Of a stretch of DNA of 64,000 bases, positions 44,883 to 54,340 are shown one piece after another (position 1 is the first letter of the stretch; each line of letters starts with the position of its first letter). A program made the translations under genes and the position numbers. The notes beneath the pieces were generated by a model. It did not search any database, was not told the origin of the DNA, and saw only the letters and a list, made by a program, of their open reading frames with translations. The DNA is from Porphyromonas circumdentaria. GTDB lineage: Bacteria > Bacteroidota > Bacteroidia > Bacteroidales > Porphyromonadaceae. The DNA lies in NCBI RefSeq assembly GCF_900167105.1, contig NZ_FUXE01000008.1, forward strand, positions 43,219-107,218, written 5' to 3'.

Positions 44883-46226
44883 ATGAATAGAGGACACTTA
44901 ATCACTCCGTTGAAGAATTTTATAAGTCGCCGACTTGATTCTTCTGTCTTGCTTTTCATAGCCTCCCTTGCTGCCATCGTCGTAGCTAATACTCCATTTA
45001 ATTCCATATATCAGTTCCTCATTGAATATCCCATATTCATCCAAGTGGGCAACTTTGAAGTATTCAGTCACGGAGGGGAGACCATGTCGTTGCTTAGCTT
45101 TGTTAACGATGTTCTTATGGTGCTTTTCTTCCTCCAAGTAGGATTAGAAATAAAACAGGAAGGATTGGTCGGGGAGCTCTCTTCGGCACGTCGAGCTATA
45201 TTCCCCGTCGTAGGGGCCATGGGGGGAATGATTGTACCAATACTCGTTTTCTTCCTGTTTTGTCATGAAGAGCCAGGGTCAAGAGGGATGGCTATTCCCA
45301 TGGCAACGGATATTGCCTTTGCTCTTGCAGTACTTTCTTCTTTGGGCTCTCGTGTACCGCCTGCGTTGAAAACATTCTTGGCATCTTTGGCTGTAGCAGA
45401 CGATATAGGCGGTATCATCGTTATTGCTGTATTCTACAGCACGCATCTCAATTTAGTCATGCTCCTTTGGGCTGTAGGGGCTTTGGCTCTACTCTTTATT
45501 TTGGGGCAAATAGGCGTACGCAAACTCTGGTTGTACTATTTGGGTACATTTATCGTGTGGTACTTCTTCCTGCAATCGGGCATACACACCACTATTGCGG
45601 GGGTATTGGTCGCCTTTATCGTATCGGCACGACCTACCATTCCTACCCAACGCATGATACAGCTAATACGAGGCATGTTGGGGCTATTCCCAGAGGAGGA
45701 ACAAAAAACAGCTGGGCGTGCCGTACTGTTACCTCACGAGCAAGTAGCCGTAGTCTATACAATGAGCCAAACGGTACGTGGGGCGGTAAACCCCGTACAA
45801 CGTATGGAAACCCAATTAGCCCCCATTGTAAACTACATTGTACTCCCTTTTTTTGCCTTTGTAAATGCAGGGGTAACTTTTGGAAATATCTCTATGGACC
45901 AACTCATGGGCATACCTCTTGCCATTTCGGCAGGGCTATTTATCGGTAAGCCTTTAGGCATCTTCATCTTCTCCTATCTGTTTATAAAGCTAACTAATGG
46001 TATTATGCCTCTCGGCATGACTACCAAAAACCTTGCAGCCCTATCGGTATTGGGAGGTATAGGATTTACCGTATCACTCTTTATCGCGTCTCTTTCCTAT
46101 GGATCGCCAGAGCATGCTATCCTTCTCAATGAGGCTAAAATTGGGATTTTTGTAGGAAGTATCGTATCGGGCATAGTGGGCTTTCTACTGCTTAAAAAAC
46201 TCCTTCCTCAAAAAACAAAATCATAA
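44883..46226 (+). CDS. nhaA: Na+/H+ antiporter NhaA
   Basis: Inner-membrane antiporter that expels sodium in exchange for protons, 447 aa with about twelve hydrophobic segments. The two adjacent ion-binding aspartates are in SLAVADDIGGIIVIA. Other family motifs are FFLQVGLEIKQE, PMATDIAFALAVLSSLGSRVP and GGIGFTVSLFIASLSY. It is a single gene with its own promoter and terminator. Confidence 0.96.
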   Translation: MNRGHLITPLKNFISRRLDSSVLLFIASLAAIVVANTPFNSIYQFLIEYPIFIQVGNFEVFSHGGETMSLLSFVNDVLMVLFFLQVGLEIKQEGLVGELSSARRAIFPVVGAMGGMIVPILVFFLFCHEEPGSRGMAIPMATDIAFALAVLSSLGSRVPPALKTFLASLAVADDIGGIIVIAVFYSTHLNLVMLLWAVGALALLFILGQIGVRKLWLYYLGTFIVWYFFLQSGIHTTIAGVLVAFIVSARPTIPTQRMIQLIRGMLGLFPEEEQKTAGRAVLLPHEQVAVVYTMSQTVRGAVNPVQRMETQLAPIVNYIVLPFFAFVNAGVTFGNISMDQLMGIPLAISAGLFIGKPLGIFIFSYLFIKLTNGIMPLGMTTKNLAALSVLGGIGFTVSLFIASLSYGSPEHAILLNEAKIGIFVGSIVSGIVGFLLLKKLLPQKTKS

Positions 46227-46304
46227 AAATACTTCTTAGACTTCTCTCAAGCATCGAATGTTTCGGTAAAAGCAAAAATTTCTCTGAGAAGTTGGAAGAA
46301 AAGC

Positions 46305-46345
46305 AAAAGGAGCTGATATCCCATAGGGTATTGGCTCCTTTTCAT
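46305..46345 (+). terminator. Terminator of nhaA
   Basis: AAAAGGAGC (46305-46313) pairs with GCTCCTTTT (46334-46342) with an inner ATATCCC/GGGTAT stem. Confidence 0.75.
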
Positions 46346-46819
46346 TTATAAAGGAAGTAGATAGCTATCGAACAGAAGCGAAGTGCAACCTCACGTATAG
46401 TGTGTACAACGCTACTTAGGATTCCAAAAGGTTAATCACGTATAAAAAAATAGTTTACTATACTCCATAAAATGATTTCGACACGAGCAAATCTCTATTT
46501 GCAGATTAGATATATATATACTCAATCTAAGAATATATATATTCAAGTTGAATATATGTATATTCAATCTAAAAATAAAAAATAACTCAAGAGAAAAACT
46601 CTTTTAGCACCTATCTTCCAAAACTTTACCCCACTAAAAGAGGAAGAATATAGAGAGAGGTTAAAGAGAACAAAGGAACAGACAAAAAAATCGTATTGTA
46701 AGCAGAGTACATAAAACACCATTATATAGAATCTGTACAAGAGCCTCTATTGGAGAAGAGGAAAGGGGCTTAATTTCTATTTTTTTATTCTTTTCTTCCT
46801 TTTCCTGAAATCTTTTTCA
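46346..46819. other. Gap between nhaA and the small secreted protein
   Basis: I see no gene. The stretch holds repeat cluster R3 (46488-46580) and otherwise AT-rich sequence without promoter-like pairs. Confidence 0.45.
46488..46580. repeat. AT-rich palindromic repeat cluster R3
   Basis: It begins with CAAATCTCTATTTGCAGATT (46488-46507), identical to R1. The palindrome AGATTAGATATA...ACTCAATCT (46503-46528) follows. It then contains TTGAATATATGTATATTCA (46548-46566), identical to R2. It therefore joins parts of both other clusters. Confidence 0.7.
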
Positions 46820-46827
46820 TATATTTG
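46820..46827 (+). promoter_or_regulatory. -7 box of the small secreted protein gene
   Basis: TATATTTG, 24 nt before the ATG at 46852. Confidence 0.45.
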
Positions 46828-46851
46828 CCCTGTAGAAAGTTTGAGATTCCT

Positions 46852-47232
46852 ATGAAACAACATACTACATGTATCTATAAAATCTTTACGGTGGGCGTGT
46901 GTGCACTCCTGTTCTCTATATTTCAAGCCTACTCTTCAGGGGCTACCGATGTTACTTCCCTCCCCTCGGAGGTGGAGTTGAGCTTTGTGCAGAGCCCTGA
47001 CACTTCCCCCTCTAATGGTGTGGCGGTTACATCGTCTGATTTGATTATCAACTTACCTTTTGAGGAGCAAAGTATCGTTATCTACGATATTACTGGGAGA
47101 GTATGGTACCGAACGACTTCGACAGGCGAGAAACAACTGTATATCAGTCGCTCTTCGCTACCAACGGGTCTTGTACTTATAGAGATTGTTAGCAAGGAGA
47201 AGCAGAAACGCATTATCAAGATTAAACTATAG
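46852..47232 (+). CDS. Small secreted protein with type IX-like sorting tail
   Basis: The 126-aa protein starts with a signal peptide (FTVGVCALLFSIFQAYSSG). After a short spacer it consists almost wholly of a sorting-type domain: VIYDITGRVWYRTTSTGEK, SSLPTGLVLIEIVS, and a basic end KEKQKRIIKIKL. It is a minimal possible type IX cargo, or a stand-alone domain similar to DUF3244 proteins. The frame opens with TTG at 46825, but that overlaps the -7 box, so the ATG at 46852 is chosen. Confidence 0.65.
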   Translation: MKQHTTCIYKIFTVGVCALLFSIFQAYSSGATDVTSLPSEVELSFVQSPDTSPSNGVAVTSSDLIINLPFEEQSIVIYDITGRVWYRTTSTGEKQLYISRSSLPTGLVLIEIVSKEKQKRIIKIKL

Positions 47233-47242
47233 ATATTCACAC

Positions 47243-47290
47243 ACCACTCTACCCTTGAGTTCACTTCATCAAGTAGAGTGGTTTTCTTTT
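47243..47290 (+). terminator. Terminator after the small secreted protein gene
   Basis: ACCACTCTAC (47243-47252) pairs with GTAGAGTGGT (47273-47282), with an inner CTTGA/TCAAG stem and a T-rich tail. Confidence 0.8.
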
Positions 47291-47304
47291 TATCCAAATT
47301 TTTT

Positions 47305-48228
47305 ATGGAAATCATTACTCCGAGTGTAAGCACTGAAACGGGGGTACTAAAGGTCGTAGTATTAGGTCTTCCAGATTCTTTAGGTCCACAGCCGACGTTG
47401 GACGAAACATACGATGCCACAAGTTACCAGTCTGTACAAAAAGGTATATACCCTACAGAGAGTAACGTCAAGCGAGAAATGGATGCCCTGTACAATGTAC
47501 TTACCCGATATAACGTACAGGTACTCCGCCCCAATCTTATACAAGATTACAACCAGATATTTGCACGAGACGTAGCCTTTACAATAGAAAACAAGCTCTT
47601 CGTGGCGAATATGATTGAAGACCGCAAAAGAGAAACCGAGGCCTTTGCCTCTATATTCCAAAAGGTCGACCCCAATGCTATAATACACCTACCTGAGGGG
47701 CTCCACGTAGAGGGCGGTGATGTGCTTCTTTACGGAGACTACCTCTTTATAGGCTCATGCCAAGAGCAAGATTTCAAACGCTACAAAACAGCTCGAACCA
47801 ATAAACTCGCGATAGAATATTTTACCTCTTTCTTTCCCGACAAGAAGGTAATTCCGCTCAAACTTAAAAAGCATGATCAAGACCCCTCTAAATCTGTTCT
47901 TCATTTAGATTGTGCCTTCCAACCCATATCAAAGGGGCGAGCTGTAGTTTACCCTAATGCTTTCGTAGACAATGAGGAGTACCAACTGCTCGAAAGTATA
48001 TTCGGGACGGAAAACCTTTTTAAGGTAACCGATCAAGAGGCGCAAGCACTAACTACCAACTTTGTATCTTTGAGTCCCGATACGGTCATCACAGAAGAAC
48101 GTTTCGAGCGTCTCAACTCTTTTCTTTGCCAAGAATGGGGCATGAAAGTAGAAACTGTACCCTACCACGAAATATCTAAAGAGGGGGGATTACTCCGCTG
48201 CTCGACCTGCCCCCTACTGAGAGAATAA
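47305..48228 (+). CDS. Arginine-deiminase-family hydrolase
   Basis: The 307-aa enzyme has the amidinohydrolase/dimethylarginine-hydrolase fold. Visible are DYNQIFARDVAFTIENKLF (Asp loop), LHVEGGDVLLYGDYLFIG (Glu), SVLHLDCAFQPI (His) and the nucleophile cysteine in GGLLRCSTCPLLR. It could act on arginine, citrulline or a methylated arginine. I cannot choose from sequence alone. The ATG at 47305 is preferred over an open frame to 47278 because the terminator T-run lies there. It abuts radA with no gap. Confidence 0.8.
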   Translation: MEIITPSVSTETGVLKVVVLGLPDSLGPQPTLDETYDATSYQSVQKGIYPTESNVKREMDALYNVLTRYNVQVLRPNLIQDYNQIFARDVAFTIENKLFVANMIEDRKRETEAFASIFQKVDPNAIIHLPEGLHVEGGDVLLYGDYLFIGSCQEQDFKRYKTARTNKLAIEYFTSFFPDKKVIPLKLKKHDQDPSKSVLHLDCAFQPISKGRAVVYPNAFVDNEEYQLLESIFGTENLFKVTDQEAQALTTNFVSLSPDTVITEERFERLNSFLCQEWGMKVETVPYHEISKEGGLLRCSTCPLLRE

Positions 48229-49617
48229 ATGGCAAAAGAGAAGAAAGTATATACTTGCACATCCTGTGGGGTTTCTTATGCCAAATGGCAGGGACAGTGT
48301 TCCTCTTGCCACGAGTGGAATACTCTACAGGAAGAGACGATTTACCCCTCCTCTTCTGCGCCCAAAAGTGTACATACCGTGAGCCGTATCGTGGGAGATA
48401 CCGCCCAAAAGCAACCTAAACCCTTGCGTTCTCTTACAACGCAAGGGGAAGAGCGATTAGATCTCTGCGACAGAGAGTTCAACCGTGTTTTGGGGGACGG
48501 TCTGGTACGAGGCTCTTTTACTCTACTGGGCGGAGAGCCAGGGATAGGAAAATCCACTCTGATACTACAAACGGTAATTCGCATTCCCAATATCAAAACG
48601 CTCTATGTATCGGGAGAGGAAAGCGAGCATCAGCTAAAGATGCGTGCTGACCGCCTTGGAGGTACAGAGAGCGAAGTCCTTATCTACTGTGCCACATCTC
48701 TGGAAGAGATATTAGAAAAGGCTCGAGATATCCAACCCGACCTATTGGTTATAGATTCTATACAAACTACCTATACTCAGCTTACAGATAGTTCTCCAGG
48801 CAGTCCCACCCAAATACGAGAGAGTGCCAATCTATTACTACGCTATGCTAAACTCAACAAAACGGCCATAATCGTCATCGGGCATATCAACAAAGAGGGA
48901 AGTATAGCTGGTCCTAAGGTGCTAGAGCACACGGTAGACACCGTACTCCAGTTCGAGGGAGACAAACACTTCCTCTTCCGTATTCTTCGGAGCTCAAAAA
49001 ACAGATTCGGTAGTACCAACGAATTGGGTATTTATGAGATGAGAGGAGATGGACTCAAAATAGTAGATAATCCGTCGGAACTGCTCATTTCCGCCAATAT
49101 GGAGGGGTTAAGCGGACGGTCGGTAGCTGTGGCATTGGAGGGAGTACGCCCTCTACTAATCGAGACACAGGCTCTTGTTAGTACTGCTATATATGCCAAC
49201 CCTCAACGTTCTGCCACGGGTTTTGACCTAAGGAGGATGAATATGCTCTTGGCCGTTTTGGAGAAACGCGCTGGCTTTAAGCTCATCAAACAGGATGTTT
49301 TTCTCAACATAGCGGGGGGAATACGCATTAACGACCCCGCCGTCGATCTTTCCGTTCTGGTAGCCGTACTCTCCTCTGTATTGGATAGAGCTATTCCGAG
49401 CAGTATCTGCTTTACGGGAGAAATTGGGTTATCAGGGGAATTACGTGCCGTTAGTCGCATCGAGCAACGTATTGCCGAGGCAGAGCGAATAGGTTTTACC
49501 CATATCGTCGTACCCTCGGGCAACATCTCCTCTATAAACCCCTCTCATTACCGTATTAGGATACACGGTTGCAACAATACTGAAGAGGCCCTTCGTACGG
49601 TTTTTCAGAGTCATTGA
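48229..49617 (+). CDS. radA: DNA repair protein RadA
   Basis: RecA-like helicase that helps branch migration during recombination, 462 aa. The N-terminal C4 zinc finger is CTSCGVSYAKWQGQCSSC. Walker A is GGEPGIGKST, the RadA-specific motif is SSKNRFGSTNELG, and the C-terminal Lon-protease-like domain has AGGIRINDPAVDLSVLVAVLSS. Its ATG follows directly on the preceding TAA. Confidence 0.97.
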   Translation: MAKEKKVYTCTSCGVSYAKWQGQCSSCHEWNTLQEETIYPSSSAPKSVHTVSRIVGDTAQKQPKPLRSLTTQGEERLDLCDREFNRVLGDGLVRGSFTLLGGEPGIGKSTLILQTVIRIPNIKTLYVSGEESEHQLKMRADRLGGTESEVLIYCATSLEEILEKARDIQPDLLVIDSIQTTYTQLTDSSPGSPTQIRESANLLLRYAKLNKTAIIVIGHINKEGSIAGPKVLEHTVDTVLQFEGDKHFLFRILRSSKNRFGSTNELGIYEMRGDGLKIVDNPSELLISANMEGLSGRSVAVALEGVRPLLIETQALVSTAIYANPQRSATGFDLRRMNMLLAVLEKRAGFKLIKQDVFLNIAGGIRINDPAVDLSVLVAVLSSVLDRAIPSSICFTGEIGLSGELRAVSRIEQRIAEAERIGFTHIVVPSGNISSINPSHYRIRIHGCNNTEEALRTVFQSH

Positions 49618-50044
49618 TTGTTATCTACCCGCTCTTCTCTCGATAAAAAAAGAAAAAGCATAGAATCTACGGCACGGGTACCATAAGAAGAGAGAGAGCA
49701 GTTTACTCTGCTATGTTTACAGAAGAGACACCCAGTTTGATATAGCCTCTACGCTAATATGCCCCCCCATTGTTTATACCTACCCATATCAGGTAATCGG
49801 AGAAGAAATTTTAGGGAGCTAAGTATCGGAGTACAATGTGTGGCAAACGGTATTTCCTTTCGCTTCAAAACAGACAGGAGCTAACTTTTGTAAAGATGAC
49901 ATAAGACACAGCATAGCTCGGCCGCTGCAAATGATCAAACCCTACGTGCAGGCTTCGATTATCATCCTATTAGTAGTCATAATAGAAACAAGAAACCCCT
50001 CTCTGAATGAGGAGTTCTTCCACATTCTATCTCGCTTCTATAGC
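49618..50044. other. Gap between radA and nfeD
   Basis: I see no convincing gene. A 71-codon frame at 49838-50053 has no recognisable features and runs into the promoter. No repeats or strong hairpins were noticed. Confidence 0.45.
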
Positions 50045-50076
50045 TTTGGATAAATAGTATTTTTCAACTACATTTG
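50045..50076 (+). promoter_or_regulatory. Consensus promoter of nfeD-stomatin operon
   Basis: TTTG (50045-50048), 20 nt, TACATTTG (50069-50076), with a leader of about 30 nt to the ATG at 50114. Confidence 0.75.
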
Positions 50077-50113
50077 TGGAACAAAATTTGTCATTTAATA
50101 TATATCAAACCCT

Positions 50114-50551
50114 ATGAATGTTACTCTTATCTGGTTTATCGCAGGATTGGTTCTCTTCTTGTTGGAACTCCTAACTCCCGGATTTGTGCTTGCATGCTTT
50201 GGAGTTGGTTGTTTATTAGCCTGCATACCCTCCTTTTTCGGTGGAGGGATACTCTTACAAACTCTCTTTTTTGCGGGAGGTTCTCTCCTCTCTCTCTTTC
50301 TTCTAAGACCTCTCTTGAATAAGAGCAAAAAGAGTAAATCTCGCCCTACAGGTATCGAGGCTTTAACAGGAAGAATGGGGCGTGTAGTACGCGCTATTGA
50401 TGGCAACAAGAAAGAAGGACGAGTAGCAGTAGATGGAGACGAGTGGCTAGCTATATCTTCCGAACCCGACACCTACATCCAAAAGGGAGCACGGGTAGAA
50501 ATCGTAGGACACGATAGTATCATACTTATAGTTCGTCCCTCGGAACAATAA
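50114..50551 (+). CDS. NfeD-like membrane protein
   Basis: The 145-aa protein has two or three N-terminal TM segments (LIWFIAGLVLFLLELLTPGF, with the conserved E-L-x-x-PGF) and a C-terminal OB-fold domain (GRMGRVVRAI, VDGDEWLAISSE, GARVEIVGHDS). Short NfeD proteins act with stomatin-type membrane scaffolds. The next gene is such a protein. The longer NfeD protease domain is absent. Confidence 0.88.
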   Translation: MNVTLIWFIAGLVLFLLELLTPGFVLACFGVGCLLACIPSFFGGGILLQTLFFAGGSLLSLFLLRPLLNKSKKSKSRPTGIEALTGRMGRVVRAIDGNKKEGRVAVDGDEWLAISSEPDTYIQKGARVEIVGHDSIILIVRPSEQ

Positions 50552-50589
50552 TTTTTTCTGAATACAAAACAATTAAATAAGGTGAATTT

Positions 50590-51609
50590 ATGAATCCAAC
50601 TTTGATTATCGTCGGAGTCATCGTACTGTTGGTACTCTTTTTTGTGTCTAAAGGATTGACCATAGTACAGCAATCTGAAACTATGATTATAGAGCGATTA
50701 GGTCGCTTCCACAAGATTCTTAACTCGGGAGTGAACATCATCATTCCCTTTATAGACCGCCCTCGAGCTATGGTGTGGCGCTATACCTCTCAGAGCCCCA
50801 AAGGTACTCCCGTGGTACGTTTTAGTTCCATTACTCACATTGACCTACGCGAAACGGTGTATGACTTTGCTCGCCAAAGCGTGATTACACGAGACAATGT
50901 GGTTACCGAGATTAATGCTATCCTCTACTTCCAAATTGTAGATCCTATGCGTGCTATGTATGAGATATCCAACCTCCCCGTGGCTATCGAAATGCTTACA
51001 CAAACCAGTTTGCGTAATGTGATTGGAGAGATGGATTTGGACGAAACTCTTACCAGCCGTGATACCATCAATAGTAAACTACGTGACATTTTGGACGAAG
51101 CAACGAACAAATGGGGGGTTAAGGTTAATCGTGTAGAACTCCAAGACATCAATCCGCCAAGAGACATCCGAGACGCTATGGAAAAACAGATGCGTGCCGA
51201 ACGTGATAAGCGTGCTCAAATCCTCACCGCCGAAGGACAAAAAGAGGCCGTTATCCGCGAGTCTGAAGGTATTATGCAACAATCTATCAACCATGCCGAG
51301 GGGCAGAAAAAGGCAGAAATACTCGCTGCCGAGGCAGAGTCTCAAGCTAAGATACTTAGAGCTGAAGGGGAAGCAGAGGCTATCCGCAAAATCGCAGAGG
51401 CCGTATCGGGTACAGGAGCAGAACCAACCCAATACCTTATCGCTATGCGTTATCTCGAAGTAATGACGCAGATGGGAGCGAACAAGAATGATAAGGTCAT
51501 TTTCCTCCCCTACGAAGCGACAGGCATACTCTCTGCTTTAGGCGGCATAAAGGAAATAGCAGGCAAAGGGACTTTAAATACCATTCCTCCCTTTAAACCC
51601 AATCTATAA
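50590..51609 (+). CDS. SPFH/band 7 protein (paraslipin-type stomatin)
   Basis: Membrane scaffold protein of 339 aa. An N-terminal TM (TLIIVGVIVLLVLFFVSKGL) is followed by the SPFH domain (QQSETMIIERLGRFHKIL, VNIIIPFIDRP, ITRDNVVTEINAILYFQ, EMDLDETLTSRDTIN). Then comes an Ala/Glu-rich coiled coil (EGQKKAEILAAEAESQAKIL). It pairs with NfeD as in many bacteria and may organise membrane domains. Confidence 0.92.
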   Translation: MNPTLIIVGVIVLLVLFFVSKGLTIVQQSETMIIERLGRFHKILNSGVNIIIPFIDRPRAMVWRYTSQSPKGTPVVRFSSITHIDLRETVYDFARQSVITRDNVVTEINAILYFQIVDPMRAMYEISNLPVAIEMLTQTSLRNVIGEMDLDETLTSRDTINSKLRDILDEATNKWGVKVNRVELQDINPPRDIRDAMEKQMRAERDKRAQILTAEGQKEAVIRESEGIMQQSINHAEGQKKAEILAAEAESQAKILRAEGEAEAIRKIAEAVSGTGAEPTQYLIAMRYLEVMTQMGANKNDKVIFLPYEATGILSALGGIKEIAGKGTLNTIPPFKPNL

Positions 51610-51626
51610 TCTCTGAATAGAGTTTT

Positions 51627-52604
51627 ATGGAGCACAATCACGAACAATCAGTCGACATCTCTATCGTTATCCCTCTATACAATGAAGAGGAGTCTCTCAA
51701 CGAGCTACATGACCGTATACGTGCGGTAATGCAAAAAGAGGGCTACTCCTATGAAATAATCTTTGTAGACGATGGAAGCACGGATTCGTCGTGGCAAGCA
51801 ATAAACGCACTTCGAGGGGTTTACCCCGAGGTGCGTGCTCTTCGTTTTGCCCGCAACTATGGTAAATCTGCCGCCTTACAATGTGGTTTCAAGCGCACAC
51901 GAGGGAAGATAGTATGCACCTTGGATGCAGACTTGCAAGATCAACCAGAGGAATTACCTCAAATGTGTCGTATGATTCAAGAAGAAGGGTATGATCTGGT
52001 AAGTGGTTGGAAAAAGAAGCGTTTCGATCCTAAGTGGAGCAAAAACCTCCCCTCTAAACTGTTCAATGCCACAGCTCGCAAGGTATCTGGCATTAAAAAT
52101 CTGCATGACTTCAACTGCGGTCTCAAAGCCTATCGTAGGGAAGTAATAACCTCTATTGAGCTATACAACGATATGCACAGATATATCCCCTATCTGGCCA
52201 AGAATGCAGGTTACGGACGTATAGGAGAGAAAGTGGTACAACATGCTCCCCGTAAATATGGTTACACCAAGTTTGGGTGGAGCAGGTATTTCAATGGTTA
52301 CTTAGATCTGCTCACGCTCTGGTTCTCTTCGCGCTTTGGGCGCAAACCGATGCACTTCTTTGGGTTTATAGGTAGCCTCGTCTTTCTTATTGGTTTTATA
52401 GCACTTATCATAGTACTACTCTCCAAGTTTATAGCTCTCACGAGGGGGATACCAGCTCCTTTGGTAACAGATAGAGTATACATCTACATCGCTCTGAGTA
52501 CTATGATTATAGGCACCCAACTATTCTGTGCCGGTTTTGTTGGGGAGCTATTGTCTCGACAAGATAGTAATCGCAACGAATACAATATCAGAGAAGAAAT
52601 CTAA
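51627..52604 (+). CDS. Polyprenyl-phosphate glycosyltransferase (GtrB/DPM-like)
   Basis: The 325-aa family 2 glycosyltransferase has SIVIPLYNEEESLNELHD, FVDDGSTDSSW, the metal-binding TLDADLQDQPEE, and FNCGLKAYRREV. The C-terminal part has two TM segments (about residues 240-310). This is the layout of enzymes that load sugar onto undecaprenyl phosphate for later transfer outside the inner membrane. Donor sugar is not determinable. It lies 17 nt after the stomatin gene. Confidence 0.9.
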   Translation: MEHNHEQSVDISIVIPLYNEEESLNELHDRIRAVMQKEGYSYEIIFVDDGSTDSSWQAINALRGVYPEVRALRFARNYGKSAALQCGFKRTRGKIVCTLDADLQDQPEELPQMCRMIQEEGYDLVSGWKKKRFDPKWSKNLPSKLFNATARKVSGIKNLHDFNCGLKAYRREVITSIELYNDMHRYIPYLAKNAGYGRIGEKVVQHAPRKYGYTKFGWSRYFNGYLDLLTLWFSSRFGRKPMHFFGFIGSLVFLIGFIALIIVLLSKFIALTRGIPAPLVTDRVYIYIALSTMIIGTQLFCAGFVGELLSRQDSNRNEYNIREEI

Positions 52605-52610
52605 AGCTGT

Positions 52611-53678
52611 ATGAAACAATTAAAATGGCTACTTATAACGACTTGTGTATCTATATTCTTTCTAGGAGGAGCTTCCTGCTCTTCCGAAAAAAAAGGTGAT
52701 AACAAGGAGTATTTCATCGAGAGTGGAGAGATATTCCACACCATATACCACATAAAATATGCCTCCGAAAAGGAGCAGAGTGATGTTATAAACAATGCCT
52801 TCGTGCAACTCAATCACTCGGCCAATCCTTTTGACCCAACCTCTCTTCTGTATGCGATCAACAATAATACCACTACAGAAGTAGACAGCATATTCACGCA
52901 AATACTGCACCAAGCCCAGCATCTATCGGAGCTTACTAATGGTACATACGACATAACGGTAGGACCTTTGGTAAACATTTGGGGGTTTGGATTCGAACCC
53001 TCGCCCTACCCTCAAGGAGATGTACCCTCTGAGGTAATCGACAGCATCCTCCAATTTGTAGGGTTTAGAAAAATAGAGATAAGAAACAACAAAGTGTACA
53101 AGGCCGATCCTCGCCTCAAGATAGATTTCTCGTCTATTGCAAAGGGTTTTGCTTCAGATTTGGTGGGGAATTCGCTACGTCAAAAGGGTATAGAGAACTA
53201 CCTTGTAGAGATTGGGGGAGAAATCGCCTTCTCGGGTGTCAATCCCGAGGGAAAAGAGTGGACTATTGCTATCCGTAAACCTGTCTTAGACAGTATAGGA
53301 TTGGAACACTACAATGACTTTGAAACTATCATATCTCTACCCTCTTCAAAGGGAAAAAGGGGCTTGGCGACCTCTGGAAACTATCACAACTATAAAATGC
53401 GTGACGATGGCAGTATCTATGCACATACCATTGACCCTGTTAGTGGCTATCCTGTGCAAACCGACGTGCTAAGTGCCACAATCATCACAGACAACTGTGC
53501 TTGGGCAGATGCTTTGGCAACGGCATGTATGGCCATGGGGTCGAAACGTGCAATCGAACTACTGGAACAGCTCCCCAACGTAGACTACTTCTTAATCTTA
53601 GCCAATAATCAGGGAGAGAAAGAGGGCTTATATCAGTTTATTTCTAACCCTACATTTGAAAGCTACATCGTAAAGTAA
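52611..53678 (+). CDS. apbE: FAD:protein FMN transferase (ApbE), lipoprotein
   Basis: Periplasmic enzyme that attaches FMN to flavoproteins such as NqrB/C and RnfG, 355 aa with lipobox GASC near residue 23. Motifs are GTYDITVGPLVNIWGFG, KIDFSSIAKGFASDLVG, VEIGGEIAFSG, HTIDPVSGYPVQTDVLSATI and WADALATACMAMG. It lies 6 nt after the glycosyltransferase. Confidence 0.95.
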   Translation: MKQLKWLLITTCVSIFFLGGASCSSEKKGDNKEYFIESGEIFHTIYHIKYASEKEQSDVINNAFVQLNHSANPFDPTSLLYAINNNTTTEVDSIFTQILHQAQHLSELTNGTYDITVGPLVNIWGFGFEPSPYPQGDVPSEVIDSILQFVGFRKIEIRNNKVYKADPRLKIDFSSIAKGFASDLVGNSLRQKGIENYLVEIGGEIAFSGVNPEGKEWTIAIRKPVLDSIGLEHYNDFETIISLPSSKGKRGLATSGNYHNYKMRDDGSIYAHTIDPVSGYPVQTDVLSATIITDNCAWADALATACMAMGSKRAIELLEQLPNVDYFLILANNQGEKEGLYQFISNPTFESYIVK

Positions 53679-53766
53679 AGTCCAAAACGTTACAAAGCAA
53701 ACTTTTTATGAATAGTAGCTGTTTACCAACGATGGGGAACTATTGTTTTTATAATACTATAGAACT

Positions 53767-54249
53767 ATGAAAATTGGGAAAGTAGTAAATCAAGCAATCA
53801 ATCAACAAATCAACTTGGAGATGTGGTCTTCTAACCTCTATCTTTCTATGTCTATGTATCTACAGCACAAAGGGTATGCAGGTATGGCAACATGGTTGAT
53901 GAGACAATCTAAAGAAGAGATGGAGCATGCCTACGATATGATGCACTTCGTTAATCGTCGTGGTGGCTGTGTAACTATCCTCCCCTTAGCAGAGGTTCCT
54001 ACCGAGTTTGGCTCCGTAGCAGATGTATTCACTAAAGTGTATGAGCACGAATGTTTGGTCACATCAAAAATCGAGGAAATGGTAGGCATCGCATCTCAAG
54101 AGCGAGATATGGCTTCTCAAGACTTCTTCTGGAAGTACATTCGTGAGCAAGTAGAAGAGGAAGATACCGTAAGTGGGATTATCGACCGCATCAAGCTATC
54201 CAAAGAGCAAAGCCTAATCTTCTTGGACGAAGAGTTGGCAAAAGCATAA
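53767..54249 (+). CDS. ftnA: Non-haem ferritin
   Basis: Iron-storage protein of 160 aa that forms the 24-subunit shell. Ferroxidase residues are visible in LEMWSSNLYLSMSMY (Glu), SKEEMEHAYDM (EExxH) and HECLVTSKIEEM. The length and four-helix layout are normal. It is a single gene. I see no TAnnTTTG box just upstream. Confidence 0.95.
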   Translation: MKIGKVVNQAINQQINLEMWSSNLYLSMSMYLQHKGYAGMATWLMRQSKEEMEHAYDMMHFVNRRGGCVTILPLAEVPTEFGSVADVFTKVYEHECLVTSKIEEMVGIASQERDMASQDFFWKYIREQVEEEDTVSGIIDRIKLSKEQSLIFLDEELAKA

Positions 54250-54288
54250 ATAGCTTCTTGATCCCGACCGTTAGACATTAACCCAACG

Positions 54289-54334
54289 CACTCTATGAAA
54301 CCGCTCCTGTAGCATTTCATAGAGTGTTATCTAT
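54289..54334 (+). terminator. Terminator after ferritin gene
   Basis: CACTCTATGAAA (54289-54300) pairs perfectly with TTTCATAGAGTG (54315-54326), followed by TTATCTATTT. Confidence 0.7.
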
Positions 54335-54340
54335 TTCTCA

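Noticed and set aside
46488..46580. Considered R3 as the terminator of nhaA
   Set aside because: A better GC-containing hairpin with T-run lies closer to nhaA at 46305-46345; R3 stems are almost pure AT.
49838..50053. 71-codon frame between radA and nfeD
   Set aside because: No signal, domain or promoter, and it overlaps the consensus promoter of nfeD.
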